Positions 49,976 to 58,835 of a DNA stretch of 64,000 nucleotides are shown here, piece after piece. The stretch's first letter is position 1. Each line of letters begins with the position of its first letter. Below the pieces are notes generated by a model. The model saw only the letters and a list, made by a program, of their open reading frames with translations, had not been told where the DNA came from and made no database searches. The DNA comes from Nocardioides sp. 503 (GTDB lineage Bacteria; Actinomycetota; Actinomycetes; Propionibacteriales; Nocardioidaceae). The DNA lies in NCBI RefSeq assembly GCF_004522095.1, contig NZ_SPUI01000006.1, positions 159,545-223,544 on the forward strand, given 5' to 3'. The translations under genes and the position numbers were made by a program.

Positions 49976-50818
49976 CTACATCCGCTTCGAGTAGGACCGC
50001 ACGGTCAGCGGGGCGAAGATCGCGACCACGACGGCGAGACCGAGCACGGCCCAGCCGACGTGGGCGGTGACGGCGCCGTCGTTGGCGAGGTCGCGGATCG
50101 CGTTGATGACCAGCGAGACCGGGTTGGCGTCCGCGAACGCCTGCAGCCAGCTGGGCATGGTCTGGGTCGGCACGAACGCGTTGGACAGGAACGTCAGCGG
50201 GAACATCACCATCATCGAGATCCCCTGCACGCCCTGGGCGTTGCGGCCGATGGTGCCGAACCACGCGAAGATCCAGGCCATGGACCAGCCGGCCACCACG
50301 GCCAGGACGATCGCCCCTGCGACGCCGAGGACGCCACCGCCGGGGCGGTAGCCCATGGCGATCCCGACGGTGAACGTCAGCACCGACGCGATGAGGTAGC
50401 GCAGCATGTCGGCCACCATCGGCCCCGCCAGCGGGGCGATGCGCGCGATCGGCAGCGACTTGAAGCGGTCGAAGACCCCCTTGTCCATGTCCTCGCGCAG
50501 CTGCACGCCCGTGGCGATGCAGGCGGTGAGCACGGTCTGGCCGATCAGCCCGGTGATGATGAGGGGGAGGTAGGCGTCGACGTCGCCGGAGATCGCGCCG
50601 CCGAAGATGTAGGCGAACATCGCGGTGAACAGGATCGGCTGGATGGTGACGTCGAACATCTGCTCGAAGTTGCGTCGCATCTTCATCGTGGCCCGCCACG
50701 CCAGCGCCATGGTCTGGCTCAGCGTGTCCGCCAGCGAGGGGTGGGCCGACAGGTCGTCCACGCCCGCCAGGGTCTGCGAGACGGACGGGGTGGTCGGGTG
50801 CTCCAGGGTGGTGGTCAT
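49976..50818 (-). CDS. ABC-2 type exporter permease (DrrB-like)
   Basis: A 280-residue ABC-2 permease with six predicted membrane helices. RNFEQMFDVTIQPILFTAMFAYIFGGAI, GVQLREDMDKGVFDRFKSLPIAR and FPLTFLSNAFVPTQTMPSWLQAFADANPVS are typical of the daunorubicin-exporter (DrrB) group. It starts in an ATGA overlap with the ATPase gene and completes a two-gene exporter. The substrate is unknown; drug or lipid export is inferred from the family. Confidence 0.92.
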   Translation of the reverse strand: MTTTLEHPTTPSVSQTLAGVDDLSAHPSLADTLSQTMALAWRATMKMRRNFEQMFDVTIQPILFTAMFAYIFGGAISGDVDAYLPLIITGLIGQTVLTACIATGVQLREDMDKGVFDRFKSLPIARIAPLAGPMVADMLRYLIASVLTFTVGIAMGYRPGGGVLGVAGAIVLAVVAGWSMAWIFAWFGTIGRNAQGVQGISMMVMFPLTFLSNAFVPTQTMPSWLQAFADANPVSLVINAIRDLANDGAVTAHVGWAVLGLAVVVAIFAPLTVRSYSKRM

Positions 50819-51846
50819 CGGGCTGCCTCCAGGTCTCGGTCGGTCTCGGTCTCGTGGTCCGCGTCGTGGCGCGGCTCGCCGTCCTCGGCGCCGTGGCCGG
50901 TGAGCGTCATGAAGACCTCGTCCAGCGTGGGCTTCTGCACGGTCGCGCTGGTGATCAGCAGGTCCTCGCTGCGCAGCCCGATGAGGACGTCGGCGGCGAG
51001 GTTCGCGTCGCGCATGGGGACGTTGATGCCACCCGCCTCGGGGGTCAGGACCGGCTCGTCGCCGGCCACCCGGCGTACGACGTCGACCGCGGCGGCGGTG
51101 CGCGTCGGGTCGGCCAGGCGCAGCTGGAGCGTCGAGCTGCCCACCTGGCTCTTGAGCTCGTCGGGGGTGCCCTCGGCGACCTTGCGCCCGCGGTCGATCA
51201 CCGCGATCCGGTGCGCGAGCTGGTCGGCCTCGTCGAGGTACTGGGTGGTCAGGAGCACCGTCGACCCCTCGGCGACCAGCGAGCGGATCGTGCCCCACAT
51301 CTGGCCGCGGGTGCGCGGGTCCAGCCCGGTCGTGGGCTCGTCGAGGAAGATCAGCGGCGGGCGGGTGATCAGGCTGACCGCGAGGTCGAGGCGACGGCGC
51401 ATGCCGCCGGAGAACTGCGAGATCGGGCGGTCGGCGGCGTCCTCGAGCCCGAACTGCCCCAGGAGCTCGGCGCCCACGACGCGCGAGCGCCGGCGGCCCA
51501 GCCCGTGGAGCCGGCCGAAGAGCAGCAGGTTCTCCGAGGCCGTGAGGTTCTCATCGACCGAGGCGTACTGCCCGGTCACGCCGATCAGCTGCCGCACGAC
51601 GTGGGGCTGGCGCCGGACGTCCTTGCCGAAGACGCGCGCCTCGCCGGCGTCGATCGTCAGCAGGGTGGCCAGCATCTGCAGCATGGTCGTCTTGCCCGCG
51701 CCGTTGGGGCCGAGCACGCCGAACACCTCGCCGCGGACGACCTCGAGGTCGATCCCGTCGACGGCGCGGTTGCTGCCGAAGGTCTTCACCAGGCCCGTGG
51801 CCTGGACGGCCGGCTCGTGCGAGCCGGGGGAGAGAGGTGTGGTCAT
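50815..51846 (-). CDS. ABC exporter ATPase (DrrA-like)
   Basis: A 343-residue ATPase of the daunorubicin-resistance type. GPNGAGKTTML is Walker A, FSGGMRRRLDLAVSL the signature, and IFLDEPTTGLDPRTR Walker B; the C-terminal DrrA-specific domain (LQLRLADPTRTAAAVDVVRRV...PTLDEVFMTLTG) follows, ending in an acidic tail. CACGCT lies 6 nt before the ATG and may be a leaderless -10 element; just upstream are three direct 11-bp repeats expected to bind a SARP-type activator. Confidence 0.94.
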   Translation of the reverse strand: MTTPLSPGSHEPAVQATGLVKTFGSNRAVDGIDLEVVRGEVFGVLGPNGAGKTTMLQMLATLLTIDAGEARVFGKDVRRQPHVVRQLIGVTGQYASVDENLTASENLLLFGRLHGLGRRRSRVVGAELLGQFGLEDAADRPISQFSGGMRRRLDLAVSLITRPPLIFLDEPTTGLDPRTRGQMWGTIRSLVAEGSTVLLTTQYLDEADQLAHRIAVIDRGRKVAEGTPDELKSQVGSSTLQLRLADPTRTAAAVDVVRRVAGDEPVLTPEAGGINVPMRDANLAADVLIGLRSEDLLITSATVQKPTLDEVFMTLTGHGAEDGEPRHDADHETETDRDLEAAR

Positions 51847-51864
51847 GCCACCAGCGTGGGGCGG

Positions 51865-51897
51865 ACCGGTTTCAGGCCGCCTTCACGCCGGTTTCAC
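51865..51897 (-). promoter_or_regulatory. Triple 11-bp direct repeat (candidate SARP box) before drrA-like gene
   Basis: On the minus strand three contiguous units, GTGAAACCGGC, GTGAAGGCGGC and CTGAAACCGGT, end 6 bp before a CACGCT -10 candidate. The 11-bp period is the hallmark of SARP/OmpR-type activator sites, and such a regulator is encoded 2 kb away. Confidence 0.7.
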
Positions 51898-51918
51898 GTC
51901 TCTCCCCGCCGCCGGACG

Positions 51919-52974
51919 CTAGGCGTCCGAGGACGTCGACCAGAGGTTGATGCCGGAGTCGACCGCGTCCTGCTCGATCGCGTCGAGCTCCTCGTCGGTG
52001 ATCTCGAGCTTGTCCAGGACCGCGAGGTTGTCGTCGAGCTGGGCGACGCTGCTGGCGCCGATCAGCACCGAGGTGACCCGCGCGTCGCGCAGCACCCACG
52101 CCAGCGCCAGCTGTGCGAGCGACTGGCCGCGGCCCTGGGCGATCTCGTTGAGCCGGCGGATGTGGGCGACGGCCTCGTCGGTGAGCAGCGAGGGGTCCAG
52201 CGACTTGCCCTGCGCGGCGCGGGAGTCCTCGGGGATGCCGTCGAGGTAGCGGTCGGTGAGCATGCCCTGGGCCAGCGGGGAGAACGCGATGCAGCCCACG
52301 CCCTCCTCGCCCAGCACGTCCAGCAGCGAGGCGCCGTCGTCGGCGGGCTCCTCGACCCAGCGGTTGAGCATCGAGTAGGACGGCTGGTGGATCAGCAGCG
52401 GCACGCCCATCTCGCGCAGCAGGCCGGCCGCCTCGCGGGTGCGCTCCGCGGAGTAGGACGAGATGCCGGCGTACGTCGCCCGGCCGGACTGCACGGCCGT
52501 GGCCAGCGCACCCATCGTCTCCTCGAGCGGGGTCTCGGGGTCGAAGCGGTGGCTGTAGAAGATGTCGACGTGGTCCAGGCCCATGCGCGCCAGGCTCTGG
52601 TCGAGCGAGCCGAGGAGGTACTTGCGCGAGCCCCACTCGCCGTAGGGGCCGGGCCACATGTCGTAGCCGGCCTTGGTCGAGATCACCAGCTCGTCGCGGT
52701 AGGGGCGGAAGTCGTCGCGGAAGATCCGGCCGAAGTTCGTCTCCGCGGAGCCGTAGGGCGGGCCGTAGTTGTTGGCCAGGTCGAAGTGGGTGACACCGCG
52801 GTCGAAGGCGCGGCGCAGGATCGCGCGCTGGGTCTCGATCGGCTTGTCGTCGCCGAAGTTGTGCCACAGGCCCAGCGACACGGCGGGCAGCTGCAGGCCG
52901 GAGCGGCCGCAGCGGCGGTAGGCGTGGGAGTCATAGCGGTCGTCGGCGGCGCGGTAGGGCTCGGGCGTGGTCAT
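51919..52974 (-). CDS. Aldo/keto reductase (YghZ / L-glyceraldehyde 3-phosphate reductase type)
   Basis: A 351-residue aldo/keto reductase of the voltage-gated potassium channel beta/YghZ group. The full tetrad is visible: THFDLANNYG (Asp, Tyr), ELVISTKAGYD (Lys) and DHVDIFYSHRFDP (His). RKYLLGSLDQSLARMGLDHVD and VLIGASSVAQLDDNL are family features. The start is ATG 52974; a longer frame upstream overlaps the neighbouring gene. It lies 72 nt upstream of the exporter genes on the same strand; the SARP-type repeats separate them, so the exporter has its own promoter. Confidence 0.9.
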   Translation of the reverse strand: MTTPEPYRAADDRYDSHAYRRCGRSGLQLPAVSLGLWHNFGDDKPIETQRAILRRAFDRGVTHFDLANNYGPPYGSAETNFGRIFRDDFRPYRDELVISTKAGYDMWPGPYGEWGSRKYLLGSLDQSLARMGLDHVDIFYSHRFDPETPLEETMGALATAVQSGRATYAGISSYSAERTREAAGLLREMGVPLLIHQPSYSMLNRWVEEPADDGASLLDVLGEEGVGCIAFSPLAQGMLTDRYLDGIPEDSRAAQGKSLDPSLLTDEAVAHIRRLNEIAQGRGQSLAQLALAWVLRDARVTSVLIGASSVAQLDDNLAVLDKLEITDEELDAIEQDAVDSGINLWSTSSDA

Positions 52975-53005
52975 GGAGCGATCCTGCCGCACGCCACCCG
53001 ACGGA

Positions 53006-53818
53006 TCAGTCGAGAGGCTCGCTGACGGCCGCCAGCATCGCCTCGTGGACGGCCCGGTCACCGCTGACCTCGATGCCGTCGGCACTGCGGCGCTTCCAGA
53101 GCCAGGCGTCCAGGTCGGCGGCGCGGCCGCGGACGAGCGCGGCGGCCTCGCCCGGCTCGACCAGCAGCAGGTGGGGTCCGTCGTAGGCCTTGCCGGACTC
53201 GGGGTCGGTGCCGTGGAGCGTCCCGGGCCGCACGAACAGCGACTCGCCGACGTCGATCAGCTCGACCTGCACGAGCCCCTCGCCCAGGTCGAGACGCCCC
53301 CAGGCCGGGGCCTCACCGCCGTACATGACGTCCAGCAGCTCCGCGACGCCGTCGGCGGCCAGCGCGGGGTCCAGGTCGGTCACCTCGCCGGTCGCCTGCC
53401 GCGCGGTCTGCTCCGCGTCGAGGCGGTGGATCAGCGCCTCGTGCGCCTGGCGGCGGAACGTGAACCCCACCGTCTGCTCGGGCGCCCACGACCACGCCGG
53501 CTCGGCGGGGTCGGCGGCGGCGAGCTCGGCCAGCAGGGAGGCGGAGTGCTCGTCGAAGTAGGCCAGCAGCCCGTCGTACGTCGCCGGGCGGGCCGGCTGG
53601 TCGGCGAAGTCGGCCTCGGTGGGCGCGGCCGGCCGGGAGCGGATCCGACCGGCCCAGAAGCGCTGCACCCCGGCCAGGTGCCACAGCAGGTCGGCGGCGT
53701 CCCAGTCGGGGCAGGCCGGCACCCGCGCCGCCGGGTCGCAGCCGGCCAGCACGTCGCGGAAGCGGGCCGAGTCGCTGCGCAGGTGCTCGAGGTACGCGCT
53801 GAACGCCAGTCGGGTCAT
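53006..53818 (-). CDS. Maleylpyruvate isomerase-family (mycothiol-dependent) protein
   Basis: A 270-residue protein of the DinB-like MDMPI family. The N-terminal domain (ACPDWDAADLLWHLAGVQRFWAGRI and FRRQAHEALIHRLDAEQ) carries the three histidines expected for metal binding; the C-terminal SCP-2-like domain follows. Many members use mycothiol, the actinobacterial thiol, but the substrate here is unknown. TACGTT lies 7 nt before the ATG, so the message should be leaderless. The gene is divergent from argC across a 209-nt region with long palindromes. Confidence 0.8.
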   Translation of the reverse strand: MTRLAFSAYLEHLRSDSARFRDVLAGCDPAARVPACPDWDAADLLWHLAGVQRFWAGRIRSRPAAPTEADFADQPARPATYDGLLAYFDEHSASLLAELAAADPAEPAWSWAPEQTVGFTFRRQAHEALIHRLDAEQTARQATGEVTDLDPALAADGVAELLDVMYGGEAPAWGRLDLGEGLVQVELIDVGESLFVRPGTLHGTDPESGKAYDGPHLLLVEPGEAAALVRGRAADLDAWLWKRRSADGIEVSGDRAVHEAMLAAVSEPLD

Positions 53819-53825
53819 ACTCGAC

Positions 53826-53831
53826 AACGTA
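53826..53831 (-). promoter_or_regulatory. Leaderless -10 element for the MDMPI-family gene
   Basis: TACGTT on the minus strand with a 7-nt gap to ATG 53818. Confidence 0.5.
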
Positions 53832-53857
53832 GAGCGCGGCGGGGACGGTCGTCGCGG

Positions 53858-53885
53858 GAGTTTCACCGGGTACCCGGTGAAACTC
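53858..53885. repeat. Perfect 28-bp palindrome
   Basis: Two 14-bp arms with no spacer; the left arm is GAGTTTCACCGGGT. It shares AACTC with the second palindrome. Confidence 0.95.
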
Positions 53886-53924
53886 ACGCTTCCGGTACGA
53901 AGCTTCGTACGGGAAGCGTGAGTT
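53881..53924. repeat. 44-bp palindrome with one mismatch
   Basis: Centred on AAGCTT at 53900-53905, with 22-bp arms broken only by a G-G mismatch (53894/53911). CCGGTACG at 53892-53899 also matches CGTACCGG at 53926-53933, allowing an alternative hairpin. Confidence 0.95.
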
Positions 53925-53994
53925 CCGTACCGGCGGTGGGGCGCGTGGGGTCGCTGGGATCGCCGCGCCGTCCACCGGACGGCACCCCGATACA

Positions 53995-54030
53995 CATGAA
54001 CATGCAGAGATCTGTATAGTCATGCACATG
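53995..54030. promoter_or_regulatory. argC promoter with candidate arginine operators
   Basis: TATAGT at 54015-54020 is a strong -10 element with a 7-nt gap to ATG 54028. Two CATGNNCATG boxes (53995-54004 and 54021-54030) flank it, 26 bp apart. They are candidate sites for the ArgR encoded in the same operon. Confidence 0.5.
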
Positions 54031-55056
54031 ACGTTCACGGTCGCGGTCGCCGGCGCCTCCGGCTATGCCGGGGGTGAGGTGCTGCGCCTCCTCCTGGGCC
54101 ACCCCGAGGCGCGGATCGGCGCGCTCACGGCCGGCAGCAACGCCGGCGAGCTGCTCGGTCCGCTCCAGCCCCACCTCGTGCCGCTGGCCGACCGGGTCCT
54201 CGCCCCGACGACGCTCGAGACGCTGAGCGGGCACGACGTGGTCTTCCTCGCCCTGCCGCACGGGCAGTCCGGCGAGCTCGCGGCCCAGCTGCCCGAGAGC
54301 ACCGTGGTCATCGACTGCGGCGCCGACTTCCGGCTGCAGGACGCGGGGGAGTGGGAGCGCTTCTACGGCGGCACCCACGCCGGCACCTGGCCCTACGGCC
54401 TGCCCGAGCTGCCGGGGCAGCGCGAGGTCCTCGCGGCCGCGACGCGCATCGCCGTACCCGGCTGCTACCCCACGGTCTCCACCCTCACGCTCGCCCCCGC
54501 CCTGGCGGCCCGGCTGGTCGAGCCCGACCTCGTCGTCGTGGCCGCCTCCGGCACCAGCGGCGCCGGCAAGGCCGCCAAGCCGCACCTGCTCGGCAGCGAG
54601 ATCATGGGCAACGCCAGCGCCTACGGCGTCGGCGGCGGCCACCGGCACACCCCGGAGATCACCCAGAACCTCAGGCCCCTGGCCGACGGCCCCGTGCGGG
54701 TCAGCTTCACGCCGCTGCTGGTGCCGATGCCGCGCGGCATCCTCGCCACCTGCTCGGCCCCGCTGCGCGGTGACGTCACGGCCGAGCAGGCCCACGCCGT
54801 CTACGCCGAGGCGTACGCCGACGAGCCGTTCGTCCACGTCCTGCCGGTCGGTCAGTGGCCCCAGACCAAGTCGGTGGTCGGCTCGAACGCCGTCCACGTC
54901 CAGGTGACCGTCGACCCCGACGCGGGCCGCCTGGTCGCGGTCGGGGCCGTCGACAACCTCGCCAAGGGCACGGGCGGCGCCGCCGTCCAGTGCATGAACC
55001 TCGCGCTCGGGCTCGACGAGAGCCTCGGCCTCACCACCGTAGGGATCGCACCATGA
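54028..55056 (+). CDS. argC: N-acetyl-gamma-glutamyl-phosphate reductase
   Basis: Third step of arginine synthesis. The 342-residue protein has the NADP-binding VAVAGASGYAGGEVLRLL, LALPHGQS, VIDCGADFRL, and the catalytic cysteine in VPGCYPTVSTL; GTSGAGKAAKPHL and GGHRHTPEI follow. ATG 54022 is also in frame, but it lies 1 nt after the -10 hexamer and would be upstream of the transcript start, so I use ATG 54028. First gene of the arginine operon; its stop overlaps the ACT-protein start as ATGA. Confidence 0.96.
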   Translation: MTFTVAVAGASGYAGGEVLRLLLGHPEARIGALTAGSNAGELLGPLQPHLVPLADRVLAPTTLETLSGHDVVFLALPHGQSGELAAQLPESTVVIDCGADFRLQDAGEWERFYGGTHAGTWPYGLPELPGQREVLAAATRIAVPGCYPTVSTLTLAPALAARLVEPDLVVVAASGTSGAGKAAKPHLLGSEIMGNASAYGVGGGHRHTPEITQNLRPLADGPVRVSFTPLLVPMPRGILATCSAPLRGDVTAEQAHAVYAEAYADEPFVHVLPVGQWPQTKSVVGSNAVHVQVTVDPDAGRLVAVGAVDNLAKGTGGAAVQCMNLALGLDESLGLTTVGIAP

Positions 55057-55592
55057 CCGACGACCAGACCGACCCCACCGCCGAGCAGCCCGCCGAGCAG
55101 CCCGCGGAGCAGCCCGCCGAGCAGCGCGACGAGCAGCCGGACGAGGCCGGGATCCTCGGCCTTCCCGAGGGCCCCACCTACGAGTTGCAGCAGTTCCCGG
55201 AGAAGCTCGCCGTGGTCAAGCTCCCGCCGGGCGCCGAGATCCCGGAGTGGGCCGAGTCGTCCTCGCTGTTCTCGATCACGGCGACCGCGACGGAGACCTC
55301 GCTGGTCTGCGCCGGGCGCAACGTGCCGACCAAGCAGGTGGCGCAGAAGGGCATGACGGCCTTCGCGGTCATGGGCACCCTCGACTTCGCGCTCACCGGC
55401 GTGCTCGCCGCCCTGCTGTTGCCGCTGGCCGAGGCCGAGATCAGCGTGTTCACGATCTCGACCTACGACACCGACTGGATCCTGGTGCCCGTGGCCAAGG
55501 CGGAGGACGCGGCGGAGGCCTGGCGACGACGAGGGCACACCGTCAACCTCGCCGTCCCCGTCACCAAGCCCCCACGGAAGAGCAAGAGATGA
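55053..55592 (+). CDS. CASTOR-like ACT-domain protein inside the arginine operon
   Basis: A 179-residue protein. Residues 1-35 are disordered and contain an AEQP tandem repeat. The rest looks like a tandem ACT fold of the CASTOR/ACT_7 type: LAVVKLPPGAEIPEWAESSSLFSITATATETSLVC (first half), then FAVMGTLDFALTGVLAALLLPLAEAEISVFTISTYDTDWILVP, in which the FxLTGVLAxxxxPLAxAxISVFxISTYDTDxxLV pattern is characteristic. ACT domains bind amino acids, and the human arginine sensor CASTOR1 belongs to this group. Both ends overlap neighbours by ATGA, so it is made together with ArgC and ArgJ. An arginine- or ornithine-sensing role is inference. Confidence 0.85.
   Translation: MTDDQTDPTAEQPAEQPAEQPAEQRDEQPDEAGILGLPEGPTYELQQFPEKLAVVKLPPGAEIPEWAESSSLFSITATATETSLVCAGRNVPTKQVAQKGMTAFAVMGTLDFALTGVLAALLLPLAEAEISVFTISTYDTDWILVPVAKAEDAAEAWRRRGHTVNLAVPVTKPPRKSKR
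55080..55127 (+). repeat. 12-bp tandem repeat, four copies
   Basis: Four near-identical GCCGAGCAGCCC units encoding AEQP, AEQP, AEQP, AEQR in the N-terminal tail of the ACT protein. Confidence 0.9.
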
Positions 55593-56740
55593 CCGTCACC
55601 GCCCCCGCCGGCTTCCGCGCCGCCGGCGTCGCCGCCGGACTGAAGTCCACCGGCGCCCAGGACCTCGCCCTCGTCGTCAACGACGGCCCCCACCACGACT
55701 CGGCCACCGTCTTCACGGCCAACCGCTGCAAGGCCAACCCGGTCCTCTGGAGCCAGGAGGTCGTCAAGGACGGCGTCGTGCGCGCCGTCGTCCTCAACTC
55801 CGGCGGCGCCAACTGCTACACCGGACCCGACGGCTTCCAGACCACCCACGCGGTGGCCGAGCGCGTAGCGGGTGCCGTCGGCATCGGCGCCGGCGACGTC
55901 GTCGTCTGCTCGACCGGCCTGATCGGCCTGGCCAACGACCGCGAGCGGCTGCTGGCCGGGGTCGACTCGGCGTACGCCGCCCTGTCGGCCGACGGCGGCC
56001 CGGACGCCGCGGCCGCGATCATGACCACCGACTCGGTGAGCAAGCAGGTCGTCGTCGAGGGGGCCGGCTGGTCCATCGGCGGCATGGCCAAGGGCGCCGG
56101 CATGCTGGCCCCCCAGCTCGCTACCATGCTCGTGGTGCTCACCACCGACGCCGTCGTGCCGGCCGCCGACCTGGACGTCGCCCTGCGGGCGGCGACGCGG
56201 GTCAGCTTCGACCGCCTCGACTCCGACGGCTGCATGTCCACCAACGACACCGTCACCGTCATGGCGAGCGGCGCCAGCGGCATCACCCCGCCGCTGCCCG
56301 ACTTCACCGACGCGCTGACCCAGGCCTGCTCCGACCTCGCGATGCAGCTGCTGCGCGACGCCGAGGGCGCCGACCACGAGATCGCGATCACGGTGCTCCA
56401 CGCGGCGTCCGAGGACGACGCGGTCGAGGCGGCGCGCAGCGTCGCGCGCAGCAACCTCTTCAAGGCGGCCGTCTTCGGCAACGACCCCAACTGGGGCCGC
56501 GTGCTGGCCAGCATCGGCACGACGCAGGCGGCCTTCGACCCCGCCGACCTCGACGTCGCCATGAACGGCGTGTGGGTGTGCCGGCAGTCGACCCCGGCGG
56601 CCGACCCCGCGACGGTGGACCTGAAGCCCCGCGAGGTCAGCGTGACCATCGACCTCAAGTCCGGCGACGCCCGCGCGACCGTCTGGACCAACGACCTGAC
56701 CCACGCCTACGTCCACGAGAACAGTGCCTACAGCTCATGA
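55589..56740 (+). CDS. argJ: Bifunctional ornithine acetyltransferase/N-acetylglutamate synthase
   Basis: Transfers acetyl from N-acetylornithine to glutamate, recycling the acetyl group; some members also use acetyl-CoA. The 383-residue precursor cleaves itself before the nucleophile threonine in QLATMLVVLTTDA. KSTGAQDLALVV, NRCKANPVLWSQE, NSGGANCYTG, CSTGLIG and the C-terminal FGNDPNWGRVLASIG are conserved. It overlaps both neighbours by ATGA. The presence of ArgJ means the cyclic acetyl pathway is used, with ArgC, ArgB and ArgD acting on acetylated intermediates. Confidence 0.97.
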   Translation: MTVTAPAGFRAAGVAAGLKSTGAQDLALVVNDGPHHDSATVFTANRCKANPVLWSQEVVKDGVVRAVVLNSGGANCYTGPDGFQTTHAVAERVAGAVGIGAGDVVVCSTGLIGLANDRERLLAGVDSAYAALSADGGPDAAAAIMTTDSVSKQVVVEGAGWSIGGMAKGAGMLAPQLATMLVVLTTDAVVPAADLDVALRAATRVSFDRLDSDGCMSTNDTVTVMASGASGITPPLPDFTDALTQACSDLAMQLLRDAEGADHEIAITVLHAASEDDAVEAARSVARSNLFKAAVFGNDPNWGRVLASIGTTQAAFDPADLDVAMNGVWVCRQSTPAADPATVDLKPREVSVTIDLKSGDARATVWTNDLTHAYVHENSAYSS

Positions 56741-57656
56741 CCCAGACCCCCGGCAAGCCCGACCCCGCCAAGGCCGCCGTCCTGGCCGCAGCCCTCCCGT
56801 GGCTGAAGGCCTACCACGGCAAGATCGTGGTGGTGAAGTACGGCGGCAACGCCATGACCGACGACACCCTCAAGCGCGCGTTCGCCGAGGACATCGCCTT
56901 CCTGCGCTTCGCCGGCTTCAAGCCGGTCGTCGTGCACGGCGGCGGCCCGCAGATCTCCCGGATGCTCGACAAGCTCGGCATCGAGTCGGAGTTCAAGGGC
57001 GGCCTGCGCGTCACGACCCCGGAGGCCATGGAGGTCGTACGGATGGTGCTCGTCGGCCAGGTCCAGCGCGAGCTGGTCGGCCTCATCAACGAGCACGGCC
57101 CGCTCGCCGTGGGCCTGTCCGGCGAGGACGCCGGGCTGTTCACCGCCGAGCAGACCAACACCATCGTCGACGGCGAGGAGGTCGACCTCGGCCTCGTGGG
57201 CGAGGTCGCCCACGTGCGGCCGGAGTCGGTGCTCGACCTGATCCAGGCCGGGCGCATCCCGGTCGTCTCCTCCGTGGCCCCCGACGTCGACGGCGTGGTC
57301 CACAACGTCAACGCCGACCTGGCCGCGTCTGCGCTCGCGGTCGCGCTGGACGCCGAGAAGCTGCTGGTGCTCACCGACGTGGAGGGGCTCTACCTCGACT
57401 GGCCCAGCTCCGACGACGTCATCGGCGAGATCAGCCCCGAGTCGCTCGACGAGCTGATGCCGACCCTGGCCAGCGGCATGGTGCCCAAGATGGGCGCCTG
57501 CCTGCAGGCCATCCGCGGCGGCGTGAGCCGCGCGACGGTCGTCGACGGCCGCCAGCCGCACGCCGTGCTGCTCGAGCTCTTCACCAACGAGGGCGTCGGC
57601 ACCCAGGTGCTGCCCGGCGTGGAGACCAAGACCCGGAAGGCGAGGGACACCCCGCA

Positions 57657-57660
<4 letters not shown>
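56737..57660 (+). CDS. argB: N-acetylglutamate kinase
   Basis: Second step of arginine synthesis and, in cyclic-pathway bacteria, usually the arginine-inhibited one. The 307-residue protein has VVVKYGGNAM (ATP site), VVVHGGGPQISRMLDKLG (substrate), VGLSGEDAGLF and NADLAASALAVALDAEKLLVLTDVEGLY. The N-terminal helix before KIVVVKYGG (about residues 6-28, AKAAVLAAALPWLKAYHG) is the feature seen in arginine-sensitive hexameric enzymes. ATGA overlaps on both sides. Confidence 0.97.
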
Positions 57661-58831
<1,171 letters not shown>

Positions 58832-58835
<4 letters not shown>

